Assembly (NCBI GenBank): GCA_032821775.1
Contig: JAVLRN010000002.1
Span: 992,001-1,056,000, forward strand
Source of the DNA: Sanguinoderma infundibulare
Taxonomy: Eukaryota; Basidiomycota; Agaricomycetes; Polyporales; Polyporaceae
Direction: 5' to 3'
DNA length: 64,000 nucleotides
A program made the translations under genes and the position numbers. Positions 43,770-54,857 of this stretch are shown piece by piece. The notes beneath the pieces were generated by a model. The model was not told where the DNA came from. It saw only the letters and a program-made list of their open reading frames with translations, and ran no database searches. Every line of letters starts with the position of its first letter. Positions within the stretch are counted from its first letter, which is position 1.

Positions 43770-45792
43770 CTACTTGCGCGAAGATGACGGCTCCTCGCTG
43801 CCCCGACGTGGCACCCACTCCGACTGGTACTGGCCGAACCGCATCCCAGTTCGCTCTTCCTCTTCCTTCATGAGGAAGTCCATCACCGCACGGTCAAGCT
43901 TCATGCGCAGGCCAAGACGGGCGAACTCCTTGCGGATGTGCAGGACCTCGCCGTCCAAGAGCGAGAGCCCGTCCTCGATAACGCCTGACAACGCGCCAGG
44001 AGCAACTGCGCGAGAAGACGATGGTCCTGCGGCAGGCACGACAGCAGGCCCAGCAGCCGCGACCGTTCCCCCGCTCGCAGGGGCCTCAGCAGGAGCAGGG
44101 TCCGACGAGATGGGCGGGAAGTCGAAATCCATGGGGTCGTCGGCGCGCAGGGTGATCTCGTCCTCCGCGGGGTTCTCCATGGTGGCTGGAGCCTCTTCGA
44201 CGCGGGGCGCGGCACTGGACGACGACGCGGCGAGGGTGACTGCCAGAGTTTGCGACGAGGCGGGCTCGTCGAAGTCGTCGCGCGCTGGCTCCTCAGGGTC
44301 CAGGAGGGTCTCTTCGTCGTCTGGGACCGAGTGCAGCAGGTAGTCGAGCACGTCGTCCGGCACTGCGGGTAGGTCGCCGACGTCGTAGCGGAAGGGAGTA
44401 GGGCCGGCGCGAGGAGGTTCGACCTCCGCCCGTTTGAGACGGGCTTCCAGCAGGGTTGCGTCGTCAACCGTGAGACGCCAGTCTGGGTGCGCCTCGACGT
44501 GCCGAAGGATGGCCTCGACGACCGCGCGGTCTTTGCCCTTGAGCTTCGAGGGGATCGAGTGGCCAACGCCGTTGAAGATGGCGATGACGGCCGAGTTCCG
44601 ACGGATCTCCCCAGTGCGACTACGCATGATACGGCGGCACGAGATGTGCTTGCGCACGCATTCCACGCAGCGGATCGCCTCCGGGTGCGGCTCGCAGTCG
44701 CCGTCCGGTTGGCACCCGTCGCACCGCGTGGTGCCCCACGACAAGAACAACACCTTACTGCCGCCGCGCTTGCGCGTTTTCTTGGCGTCGGGAGGCGTTT
44801 CCGGCTGCTCTGGGGCCTTGCGCTTCGCGCCGACGGGACGAGGCTGTGGGCCCTTTTTGGCCGAGGACGACGCGGACGCACATGGCGTGACTGTCTTGGG
44901 CGCGGTCTCTTCCTCGGACGAGTTGACTTCAATGGCCGCGTCGACAGTGCCCGCGTGGGCCTTCCCCTTTCTGCTGCCCGTGTTTGTCTTCTTCGGGCGG
45001 GGAGTGGGAGGAGGGAGCGCGCTGGGTTGGGCGGTGGTGCGCGACCGCGTGGAAGGGCGAGAAGCGATGGGCGGGCCCCCAGTGGACATTCGGGCATTGG
45101 GCCTTGCGACGAGAGGCTTTGGCGCGATGGACGACGCGGCTGGCGCACTGGCGACTGGGCGCGCGCTCGACGCGGACGTCCCTTCCTCCGTGAAGGCGGC
45201 TTGCTGCTCCTGGTCTGGAGAGCGGAGGTCAGCGAGCGTCTTCAAGCAGCGTCTGGGTGACTTACAATCGCGCACGGCTTGGGTCTCGACCTCACGGGTT
45301 TGTGTCAGCTCCGCGAAGACCGCGTCGATGCGACCGTTGATCTCCTTCTTGGCGGCGCGGCCTTCTTCCGCGGAAAGGTCCTCGTTTTCGACTTGCGCTT
45401 GGACGCCTTGACGCTCCGCGTGGAGGGCCGCGTGGCGGGTCTCAAGTTCCGCGCACCGCCTCGAGCATGCGGGGCCGCGTCCGTTGGCCGTACGATAGGA
45501 CGACGCATTTGACCTCCTCCGGCGATGAGTGCGTCCGCATGAGGTCGCCAAACCGAGTGAAGTGTTCGTCCGGCAGCACCAGGTCGGGAAGTGCGGAGAC
45601 CGCCTCGAGAAACCGGTCGTGGAGCTCGCTCCGGGCGACAGTGTTGTGCGAGTCGCTGAGCGAGATGAGCTCGCCGATGAGACGGACGAGCGGCGCGACA
45701 TCGGTGGCCGGGTGGTCGAGCCAGGGCAGGACGTAGTGCACGCGCAGCTCTTGGAGCGTGACCGCGTGGAGTTCGGAAGAGGAGCGGCTCAT
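43770..45792 (-). CDS. Antisense accessory gene A: zinc-cluster-like protein
   Basis: It is transcribed opposite to gag-pol. The start is MSRSSSELHAVTLQELRVHY at 45792. A canonical intron (45215-45265, GTAAGT to CTCCAG) joins VRDY to QEQQAAF in phase. An earlier join near 45460-45493 needs a 34-bp intron or a frameshift. With both, the total is 646 codons. The N-terminal third is helical and charged (CAELETRHAALHAERQ), probably a coiled coil. The centre is basic (AKRKAPEQPETPPDAKKTRK), followed by CDGCQPDGDCEP and CVECVRKHISC, six cysteines spaced like a zinc cluster. The C-terminal third is acidic with FDFPPI and ends in a helical segment. A DNA-binding or Gag-binding role is conceivable but unproven. 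Confidence 0.65.
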
Positions 45793-46272
45793 GGCGGAGG
45801 GACAGGTGACGAAGGGTAGGCGAGGAAGTGGGTGCGCAAAAGAGGCGACAACTCCCGATGCTCAAGTCTATATGGCTGCCTTGGACGTCCTCACTCTGCT
45901 TCTGCGCGACCTCAGGAAGCGTTCCTCAGGGTCCACACCACGCGAGCGGCACCGAACGGTTGGCGCGTCCATTACGTCACACATCAAGCTTCTACCCGTC
46001 TTCGGATTCCAAATCACAGCATGCGCGTTTCGATTACCTAATCCGTCAGGAAGCACCACCCTTTTCCTCAATCATTTCTAATCGTCCTCTATCGACCTCA
46101 AGTCGCTCCGCTGATCACCGGATACCGTGCGCGGCAGTCGCCAGACTTCGACCGCGCCGTCGACGGCGTTCTTCTTATGTCAAGTCGTCAGCTTCCGCCC
46201 GTCCGCGTTGGGATGCTTTGACTCACCACGCTTCGCCGGACTGTCCGGAGGCCCCTTGTTCGGCGGCCGGCC

Positions 46273-46854
46273 TCATTCGACTTCTCGTAACGGCACTCCG
46301 TTGAAACTGGCGTACTCACGACGCGTGTCTGCCTCGTTGCGCATGGACCAATGGATGAACTCCTCGACGCGTGCTTGATCCGCGGCGCAGAGGTTCATTC
46401 CTGCGCGCTCCAGAACGTACCGGAACGAGAACGCCATGTCCCGATACGTCTTCGCCGCCGCCCACTGCAGCCGGAGTTCGCTTGTGAGCGCTTCGCGCCG
46501 TACTCGGTCGAATTCCGCGTCAAAGTGCTGCAGGATTTCGGGCACGTTCCACGTTTCGAGCATCAGCCTGACCTGGTTGGTGGCCGACAGGATGACGGTG
46601 GAGTCCGAACAGATGCGCAGCAGCGCTCCCTGCGCCGCGCGGTGAGCATGAGCCCGATGGTTAACGATGCGAAGACGTACGAGGCCTAGCACGAGGCGGT
46701 CCAGACACTTCTTCACATCCGCCTCGACGAACGCTTCCCCGTTCACGACGATTTGCAGCTCGGCTATCTGGCGTTCCACCGTATCTTCGGCCTTCGGCAG
46801 CAGGATCGCGCAGACCTCGTTGCAGTGCTGTTCCGTGTTGTTGAGCGCGCTCAT
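46273..46854 (-). CDS. Antisense accessory gene B: helical 193-residue protein
   Basis: A single open frame starts at 46854 (MSALNNTEQHCNEVCAILL) and ends at 46273. It is almost entirely predicted helical by eye (DTVERQIAELQIVV, VRLMLETWNVPEILQHF, LRLQWAAAKTYRDM). It has no membrane segment or catalytic motif. It lies between the 3' LTR and gene A on the same strand, 480 bp upstream of A, so an antisense promoter in or near the 3' LTR could serve both. Family not recognised. Confidence 0.55.
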   Translation of the reverse strand: MSALNNTEQHCNEVCAILLPKAEDTVERQIAELQIVVNGEAFVEADVKKCLDRLVLGLVRLRIVNHRAHAHRAAQGALLRICSDSTVILSATNQVRLMLETWNVPEILQHFDAEFDRVRREALTSELRLQWAAAKTYRDMAFSFRYVLERAGMNLCAADQARVEEFIHWSMRNEADTRREYASFNGVPLREVE

Positions 46855-46990
46855 CGTGCGTGGGGTAGGGTGCGTCGGACATCGTGTTCTTCCGCCCTAT
46901 GGTCTTTATCCTCGGTCCTCCGCGGCTCTCTCCCTTTCCGGTTCGTCGACCTCCGTGTGGCGTCGACTGAACTGAGGACAGTTCAGATGT

Positions 46991-47004
46991 CAGTGGGGGG
47001 GAGA
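46991..47004 (+). other. Polypurine tract
   Basis: CAGTGGGGGGGAGA abuts the 3' LTR start at 47005. This is the expected plus-strand priming site in reverse transcription. Confidence 0.85.
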
Positions 47005-48023
47005 TGTAGGGTCCCCTACGCGCCCTGTGCCCAGAATCTTCGCATTCTGCGTGGTTCCCTCTTGCACCGATCGGTCGCCACTGTATGCACCATACACGAC
47101 TCGGGCCATCGGCCTTCTGCATCGTGCAGGCTCTTCGACTACCACGCGTATCTACCGCGCGGTTACCACGCATCGTGCGTGTCCCCCTTTGACCGCACGG
47201 CTCCTCTTCCTCGCAGCCCGATTACGCACATGGATTACGGGTGCCCTCGCACTCGGGGATCGTTCGGTACGTCCTCGATCGTATGCACGTCTCATTAAGT
47301 GCCACAGGACGTGCGGTGGCATGGCACGGTACCTTGCGGCTAGGCCTCCGATCGGTTTAGTACGATACGCGGCTATCTTCGACATGGTCACAATGCGTCG
47401 ATCACGGTCACGTGTTGTGCTCGGCATGTACAGGATTCTTTGACTCTTTTACGATACTGCACGTTTCAGCTCGCGGTTGTTAGGTAGTTCTGTCGCAGGT
47501 GTCTCTCGGACTCTCTTTTAGGTTACAGTACGGTTCCACATGGTCTCTGTAGCTACGTTTCAGAGCTATGGTAGTCTAGTGGTGTTTGTGCCACTGCGCG
47601 GTATGCGCAGTGTGTGTCCTCTTTGTACTTAGTTTTGGATTGGTGTATGGATTCTCCAGGTTGCCCCTGGGCCTCAGATCTCTCGTCTCTCGTACCTGCG
47701 TGCGTACGACTCCCGTCGGGCTCCGAGTAGCCTCTCCGCATCGACTTCGAGCCTCTCTCCGTCAGTACGTTGTGCGATTGCACGTACTCCGCATCGTTCT
47801 TCCTCCGCAGTGCCCGTGCGCACCGATCGTATCCGCATCGTATACTACCGCGTGGTAGTTGGTCTACGTGACCGCACCGTAGTTGAGTCTCCCCCTTTCC
47901 CTACCGTTCGGTGGCCTTTAGGCTTGCAGCACACCTGTACCACCTCGCATCTTTCCGTCACGGCCTGTCCTTTCCCCGCGTTGATCCTCCGGCTCTACGC
48001 GCAGGTTCCCCGTGCACGTTACA
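47005..48023 (+). repeat. 3' LTR
   Basis: It is the partner of 35411-36429 with an exact offset of 11,594 and two substitutions noticed. It ends CACGTTACA, followed by the target duplication CCGG. Confidence 0.95.
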
Positions 48024-49811
48024 CCGGGTGCAGGACAGACTGATGGGGAGGAACCGGAACGGAGGTGGTCAGTCATGAACTTACTCGGTCGCGCGATCCG
48101 GGAGATGAGTCCAGGCCATCGCATTGATACAATCAACCATCATTACTCCGATTACAACATTCAGAAGCTGTTCGGACTAGGTACGTCATCTGACGTTGCT
48201 TGGCCTATTTTTGATGTCTAACCACTCAAACACTAAGCTCAAACCCTCCGCAAATGCTGGGATGCCGCTGTGGACGCTTCGGAAAAAAGTGCTAGTGAAC
48301 TTGCCGAATTCGAAGAAACCCTGCAAAAGAACAAGCTTCCGCTGTCGGAGTGACAAGAGCAGGAACGCGTTTTTCTGGAGCAGATGATGCTAGGAACTGT
48401 GGACCAACGAGATATCAAGAACCCATATGAACCCCCTCCAGATACCAGTGTGTGTTCCGGTCGCATTGAAGCTGTAACTTGGCGCTGAGCGTATCTGTCC
48501 CGTAGCTCCATCTTTGAAGGCTGTGCGCGCCAAGCTGAATGCGGAGGAACAAGCCACTCAAAGCGCCCAGACAAAGCGGCGAACCACGAAGAAGCCGAAG
48601 CTCGCGCACAAAGATGACAAAGAGCAAGATCCAGCCGCGTACAAAGATAGCGTCATTGAGCTTTTCCTCAGTGGCATTGAGATAGAGAATGACAAGTACG
48701 TATTTGTGCTCCCGTGCGTGAACAATAGCTAACTGTCAGATCAGGTGTAAAATCCTGTTTCATATCGAGGAGCTTAAGAAGACCAAGCAGGCTTCCTCGG
48801 ATGAAGAGGTCGATGCTGATTCGACGGTGAAGCGTCTCCGTCGAGTGCTGAAACCGAAGCTCGCCTTGTGGTTTCAAACTCACAAGTCTCTTTTTGCACG
48901 TGTCTTGGACGAGCTCCCAGAGCAACTGTCGCCTCGCAACGATGAACAACTCCCTGTGCGCGATTCAGATGCTGACCCTGAAGACGAGCGACTTCTTTTC
49001 CCCCACGTCTACCCTCCCGCAGTCCAGACACACACTCTCTTCGGTGTTCTTGTCGATGCTGAACGTGAAGTCCGCCGCGCACAAGCGAGCGACTGTCTCC
49101 GCGAGATCCGCCAGAAGCAGGGTTTACACGTGTTCCTTTGGAAGAAGACAGCTGGAACATTCGGTCAGGCGGCAAAGACTCGCAATCAAACCACCCTGAA
49201 GGCCGTCAAAGACAAGATCGAGTTCGCCCGACAGAGCTACGAGTGCACACGGTTGAAACTTTACATATTCGCTAACGATGCAGACATGCAGGAGTATCCT
49301 GAACTTACAGTGCAAGATTGTCGTGAAATGATCATGTATCATAAGCAGGAAGCACCCAGCATGAAGAAGTGGGACATTTCGTGGATTTGGCGTGATGGAA
49401 AGACGTATGGGACGGACTCAGAGTCGGAGGTTGACAAGTATACGCTTGAAGGTGTGTGGATACGTATTGCACGAAGACTCATCTCACCTTTTGAAACAGC
49501 AGTTCGTATCGAGTGGTTCCGGGCGAGCGCACATGCTCAGAGGTGGCGGGAGGAGAGGCTCCTTCTCGAGGCTGAAATGCGGCGCACGCAACGCTGGTAT
49601 GACTTCCAACACCGGGAATGGATGAAGCGATCACTGGATACATCCAAACCTGGACTAGTGGGCTTAGGGAAGGTCGCGTATGCTGCATGGTGCGTCGTAG
49701 TACGTACATCCATGTTGATCTTACTCACAGTCGTCATCTAGCCAAGCAGCACAGTGGCTTCAGCTTCTGAACGATGCCCGCAAAAGGTTCCCAGAGGAGC
49801 AGCATCTCTAA
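48024..49811 (+). pseudogene. KDZ transposase, 3' part after the LTR insertion
   Basis: Directly after the 3' LTR the frame resumes in register as GAGQTDGEEPERRWSVMN, the KDZ block following the catalytic region, then INHHYSDYNIQKLFGLG. The exons continue through LAEFEETLQKNK, an in-frame TGA at 48351-48353 where tryptophan is plausible, then VKRLRRVLKPKLALWFQTHK, LRLYIF-like KLYIFANDADMQEYPELTV and ISPFETAVRIEWFRASAHAQ, ending KRFPEEQHL at 49811. The part is otherwise open. Two lesions, the LTR insertion and the nonsense codon, inactivate the copy. Confidence 0.85.
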
Positions 49812-49835
49812 TTCCTGCGACTCGGTACATGCACA

Positions 49836-50106
49836 ACTAGTTACTCATGCCCCTGACTAGTTGTTCGCCCGACTAGTTACTCACACAACTAGTTACTCAT
49901 GCCCCTACCAGTGACTAGTCGTTCGCGCAACTAGTTACGCACACAACTAGTTACTCACGCAATGTTTCACGCGATTTATGCAGGTGTATCACTATTGGGG
50001 ATGTATCTAGTTACTACATACTGTCTTGTAACAATATGACTTGTTTCGCGTCCGACTAGTTATACCTGACTAGTTCGGGTGGACTACATAGTCCACTTTA
50101 ACTAGT
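49836..50106. repeat. Cluster of ten ACTAGT palindromes with a dyad
   Basis: ACTAGT occurs at 49836, 49856, 49872, 49888, 49914, 49930, 49946, 50055, 50069 and 50101, mostly in the context AACTAGTTACTCA. A perfect dyad GTGGACTA-CA-TAGTCCAC sits at about 50079-50096. The cluster begins 25 bp after the KDZ stop. It resembles subterminal transposase-binding repeats of a DNA transposon end. The last copy lies within the final codons of the UbiA gene. Confidence 0.8.
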
Positions 50107-51155
50107 CGGATCTACTGAAGTGGCTCTGATGTAGTACATCCGGTAGTATGCAGGCAGGGCGTGTGCGATGCATAGCCAAGCCTGTAACAAGTAGTTAGCC
50201 TCTACAATGGACGAATTTTGAAGGGGAGACATACGTTATACCAGTAGAAAGCGATCTGGTAGTCTTGGACTGTCTCGCCAACTATGTATAGGTAACCGAC
50301 ATAGCCCGAAAGAGCAAGGAATCCTCCGCTCATCACAGCATCCAATCCCCAGAGGACAGACAAGCCGAGGGACCACAGGAGAAGCGGAACAATCACAGTC
50401 CACTTTGCCGCCTTCCCGAATACAATGGGTACGGTGTGTCGTCCAATAGCGCGGTCTCCCTCAGTGTCCTTAAAATCCTGAGAGTGGATGGTAGTGGCGT
50501 AGATAGCCGTACTGGCGGCCAAAGACCAGACGGCGACATCATCCAGCATGGACGCGTTTGAGCCTGTGAGGGTCATGATTACAGGTCTGGGTTGTTAAAA
50601 ATACGATGAGTACATACCTGCGATGAGCGTTGCCCCAAGTTCAAAACACCCGTAACCAAGGGCATTGACAAGGTTCCGGATAATCCAATGCCGACGATAT
50701 GCATGAAACTCGTTGTAGATGATGGTGAGGATGGCAAGGGCTGCACTGGCGTACACCGTCTGGATACTGTAGAGGCTGGACAGGATGAAACAAACGGGAA
50801 CAAGAATCCAGCGGAGTTGGAGTGCCTGGGCAAGGGAGAGCCGCTTCGCGGGGAGCGGGCGGTCACTCTTGTTCTTCTCGTCCTCGTCGGGGTCCAGGGT
50901 TTGGTTTGAGACGTCAAAGTGAAGGACGTGAAACCAAACCCAGAATGCAACGTGGGGGAGGCGAGAAGGGTCGCTCAAAGGTGCTGATGCTGAAGCCAAT
51001 GCGCTCTACAAAATATGTCAGCATGAGTTATGTCGACCATTATGCAGCTGGCTTACGACTGGGATCACGGTTGTCTTAATGTCCGACTTCGTGAAAAGGA
51101 AGCAGGTGTAAAGGAAGTATAGCAGGGCTTTAAATCGACCGGAAATGGGAGACAT
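50098..51155 (-). CDS. UbiA-family prenyltransferase
   Basis: Exons 51057-51155, 50618-51005, 50235-50563 and 50098-50181 give 299 residues with all phases correct. The start is MSPISGRFKALLYFLYTC. The first prenyl-diphosphate/Mg2+ motif is NQTLDPDEDEKNKSDRPLPA, the Asn/Asp-rich site of UbiA enzymes. The second is DFKDTEGDRAIGRHTVPIVF. Around these are about eight hydrophobic segments, as expected for an intramembrane aromatic prenyltransferase. In fungi this subfamily serves terpenoid or meroterpenoid pathways, but no partner genes are seen nearby, so the substrate is unknown. The gene looks intact. Its stop overlaps the ACTAGT cluster. Confidence 0.88.
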
Positions 51156-52629
51156 TGTGCGATGACCTACTCTTGCACTTCATGCTAGGGCTTTGCCCAT
51201 GGTTTATATTGCCGTTCGTCTAGCGGTTGCAGAGTCGCCGTCGCTGCGTAGTTGACCTGAAGGGAGCCTAACAAAGATAAAAATTGCTATGTCGCTGCAC
51301 GTACACCGAAACCACACGGTACGCAGATACCATTTATGGGAACCTATCGCCATCAGGTTTCATTTCCATGGTGCAACGCAGTGTTAAGGGAACGTACATT
51401 CAAACACGTGCAGCCTCCAGTAGCGGCTATCTATCTCCGCGACATCCACAATCGGTGAGATCGCTATCGGTATCAATCCAGTAGCAACGGCCTCCGGTCC
51501 GGCAATGAGTGTAGAAACCGATTATATCGATAGGCCCAGCTCTGAAGAGGGTGCCTTCGTGCCACCATCACCAGTGTTTGGTGTTCAGGCACCTATCGTG
51601 TTGGAATATTGAACCCAGGATGGACGTCCTCTTGCAGAGCAAGGAGGCCGGAACCTTGACAACAGGCGGCAGAAGGGTAAGCGCTGCCAGTGGCGTAGCT
51701 GCGTAGGAGTGGTAGCGGGACGAACCTTCAAGGAGCGCCGATGGCTCAGAAAGTAAGTAGCAAGTCAACTTCTGCTTTTCTGGATGAGGAGCGCTTGGCT
51801 GTCGAACCCTCTTCTCTGACCTGAGTAAGGGCCTCCAGCGTAAAAAACAGGGTCAGCTGATGTTCAGCTCGAATTAATTGGAGTCTGATTTCAGGTTTAT
51901 CGATTACACATTCTGACAGATCCGTCGTGGCGAACGTAACTCATATGTCCATGGTGCGCTGTCCATCCAGGACTGCGCTAGCGCTACGAGTCTTCGGCTG
52001 CCCGTTACAGGTAACCATTCCACGGCTGCAGGTTGTGTACTCCACGAGTTGCCACGCCTCCCGACATGTGCAAAGGACCGGTTCGTTCTGGCGTCTTCAA
52101 ACGCTTGCACCTCTGACAGCGAACACTTCCTCTCAAGGCACACCACCGCAGCGCCACAGAAGGGAGGGGAGGCCGGCTCCATCGTTGTGTCCAGCCTCCA
52201 GCATCGCAGAAATGAGGGGATGAGGGAAACTAGGACGTACGTAGAACTCCCAGAGTCGACGGCCACTAGAACCTGATCCATGAACTCGGGGTTGCAGAGT
52301 AAGAGTTGCGCAATACCCTCGTGTATGTAGACATCACGAGGGAGACGGAGAGGAGCACGAGCTTCAAGATTATGTTATGGTTGTGGCCGCTGCTCGACCT
52401 CCAGCGGGATACACGGGCTAGAGAAGTGGCGTATTGAACCAAAGGACGCCTGATCCGTTAAAGTTTGAGGCAAGACCAGCCGTTGTCCTGTCAAGGGTAA
52501 TCGCATGGTGTTGATGTAGCCTGTCCGAGTCGACATGGAGTGGCAGACCGCAGTGGCGGCTGAAAGGAGGGGGCAGGGTCCAAAGGGAAGAATAAGGGTG
52601 GTCTGAAGGGCGGTTGAGCAGCGGAGTCA
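51156..52629. other. No confident gene
   Basis: On the minus strand at about 52245-52350 a protein-like stretch occurs (DVYIHEGIAQLLLCNPEFMD) ending at a GTACGT donor, with no partner exon in phase. The rest lacks coding structure. Confidence 0.4.
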
Positions 52630-53211
52630 GTTCCTCGTCGGCTCCGTGATCGCCTCCGTACGTTCCATCCGCCGGCTGTTCCGGACGAGCGGTGCGGACG
52701 AGTTGGGGAAGGACGAGTGCGCGCGCTCGCCATTGACGAGGGCCGTGACCGGGTCGTGCTGCGAGAGTTGGTATCAGCCGTCGCTTTCAACCAGAACGGG
52801 GGGACTCACAAGCGGTTGGACCAGGGCGAGGCCATCAACAGTGGTCGCGAGGTCAACACCTGGCAGACCCGGTCCTCCGATGTTGACGACGACGCCCTTG
52901 CGGGGCGAAGTTGTGGCGTTGTACCGACCGAGCGCGATCTTGGCCACTCCGGCGCTCGGGTTGGTGTAGTCGAGTGGAACTCTGCGGGCGCGATTAATGT
53001 CTCAGCACATCCCCGGTTGCGCCACAATCTGTCGTCCAAAAGACCCACATGGCATATCCGCACTCGGAAGGGTGCTGTTGTCAGTACACTTGCCGAAAAC
53101 GAGGTCGCCAATGTTGCCCCGGACAGGGTCGACGGAGAGCGGGTTGCCGGCGAATGCGAGCGTAGTCCCCGTCAAGAGGGCTGCTACGTTGTGCTTCCAC
53201 GAGACGGACAT
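52630..53211 (-). pseudogene. TAP-like alpha/beta-hydrolase, copy 1, internally deleted
   Basis: The start MSVSWKHNVAALLTGTTLAF parallels copy 2. The blocks VFGKCTDNSTLP and, after an intron, VPLDYTNPSAGVAKIALGRY and GGPGLPGVDLATTVDG follow. Before the intron a 7-bp deletion relative to copy 2 shifts the frame (53060-53080). The next exon reads HDPVTALVNGERAHSSFPNS, which belongs to the C-terminal TAP domain, so the middle with the catalytic serine is gone. The join falls in an intron (GTGAGT to CTCGCAG). Confidence 0.75.
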
Positions 53212-53229
53212 GGGGCGTTCTATGGTTGG

Positions 53230-53442
53230 TCAGTTTCTGTTAGACCCAGCGAGAACGTGAGGCAACACATACTCGGACAAGCCAATTCCGCGCGGGTCGA
53301 AAGCGATGATGCCGTACTCCTCGCCCGTCACCAACTCAGCCTTCTTCCACTCGCTCCATGGCCAGCGTGACTCCCGCGCGCGCTTTTCCGATTCGTTGTC
53401 GCTTCTATCACCCAGTATTATTTGCAGAGTGCTGATGATCAC
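53230..53442 (-). pseudogene. Second TAP-like hydrolase fragment
   Basis: The minus strand reads WPWSEWKKAELVTGEEYGII and AFDPRGIGLSEY, a segment that normally follows the N-terminal domain, yet it lies upstream of the copy-1 start. It is therefore a separate partial copy or a rearranged piece. Confidence 0.65.
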
Positions 53443-54849
53443 TGCTCCGCATCTCTAGGGAAGAACCAGAAGGAGCATCGCTGGCGCTGGCGCTCAACAA
53501 AATAACGGGGCACGCCGTGCAACATTCGGGTTCTGCGCTTGGTTCATATTTCGCTCCCTGGGATCCATCAGAACCTGTCGTATTGGACTCGTGCGGTTGC
53601 CATGTGATAGATCCCTCTATACGATGCAAGGACACGCACACAATCAGCACCACGCATCGCACATGACTCTAAATCCATCCACGCACCTGGTCCAGGAAGA
53701 TGTGCACTTACTTCCTCTCGCGCCGTCCTCATTCTTCCTACAACGACCTCCCCGCCCCCTGATCTGTGTATCTCACCGCACGTCCTCGACTCCCTCTGCA
53801 GGCGCGATCTCCCACCTCAGCACCGGAAAGCCTTGTTTGCGAACAGCGTCTCGTACCCCTTGATGCAAAGGACTCGGTGCCCACGCGGGCTCCGGTGGTG
53901 GTCGGATTCGAACGCTCAAAGAACCGTGCCTGTGCGAACGAAGCGGCGGTTAGCACGCGGTGGCGACGATATGGCATGGAAGCAGTCGGAGAAGGATATT
54001 GGGCTCACCGTATACAACCAGCATTTGACTGCAGAGCGAGACTCGCGCGGTCAACCCATGGCCCTGCGAAGGCACTTCAGCCTATCTTCGTAACTGGGGA
54101 GGTAGGGTTGCGTGCGCCGGATGCGTCCAGGGCCGACTACTCGCGTTTCCGAGGGATACAATGGGAGGTAAGCGTACTTAGGAGAAATGAGAAAATTGAG
54201 TAATGGACGAGGACGACAAACACGTACTTAACCCTCATAGTTAGCGGAGACAATGCGGTGCTGCTCGAACTACAGGTCGAGCGAGGCGCATTTCTCCTTG
54301 ATGGTCGCGGAAGGTAGCAACGCTCGCTTAACCCTCCTTATTTTCCTCCCGCTCCCCGTCTTACTAGACACGACTATAGGGAGCTTTGGCATGCTGAATA
54401 CGAAAGCGGCTAGACGCGAGACCCACGCACCTGCGTTGGGCCCAGTCTTCCTGTGTTGGCAATTTCTTGTTCCCGGGTGCGTGGCGAAATGAGGAGTCGG
54501 AGGCTGGCTCTCTTACTCGCAAGGCTTTCATATTCCCGGGACATCACTTCGTGGTATCCATGAGTGACACGAACCAGAAAATGACTAGATATCTGTAAAT
54601 ACAAAGCGAATGATCAGTTGCTACTCGTTTGAAAGGATATTACGAACATACCTTGCATACGGAGACCAATGTCGTTTGCGCTCGATGCTGTCGCCCAGAC
54701 CTTGTAAATGCTAGTGCATGGCCCTCGGATATCCTCCTTCGAGGTCTTTAGCGGAGACGGCGCAGTCACTGGCAGAATCATGGCGAGGGTTCGCATAAAA
54801 GCAGCCGCATGCACCCGGGCGCTTATATGTCCGAACCGATTTGTCTCCT
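53443..54849. other. No gene seen
   Basis: Open frames here are short and overlap on both strands without splice-supported exons. Confidence 0.4.
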
Positions 54850-54857
54850 ACCACGAC

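Larger units (their letters stand above)
35411..48023 (+). mobile_element. 12.6-kb Ty3/Gypsy LTR retrotransposon with antisense accessory genes
   Basis: Two direct repeats of 1019 bp with TG...CA ends bound the element. The flanks carry a 4-bp duplication, CCGG (35407-35410 and 48024-48027). The internal order is primer-binding-like site, gag plus protease, reverse transcriptase, RNase H, integrase with a GPY module, then 3.7 kb of extra DNA with two minus-strand genes, then the polypurine tract. RT-RH-IN order marks Ty3/Gypsy (Metaviridae-like). It sits in the same orientation as the KDZ gene it splits. The two LTRs differ at two positions noticed by eye (35454/47048 and 36396/47990), so the insertion is young. 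Confidence 0.95.

Noticed and set aside
44434..45411. Plus-strand open frames of 250-325 codons in the retroelement
   Set aside because: They are sense-strand shadows of antisense gene A. The minus-strand reading has an intron, a coiled-coil-like segment and a cysteine cluster, and the plus-strand reading has none.
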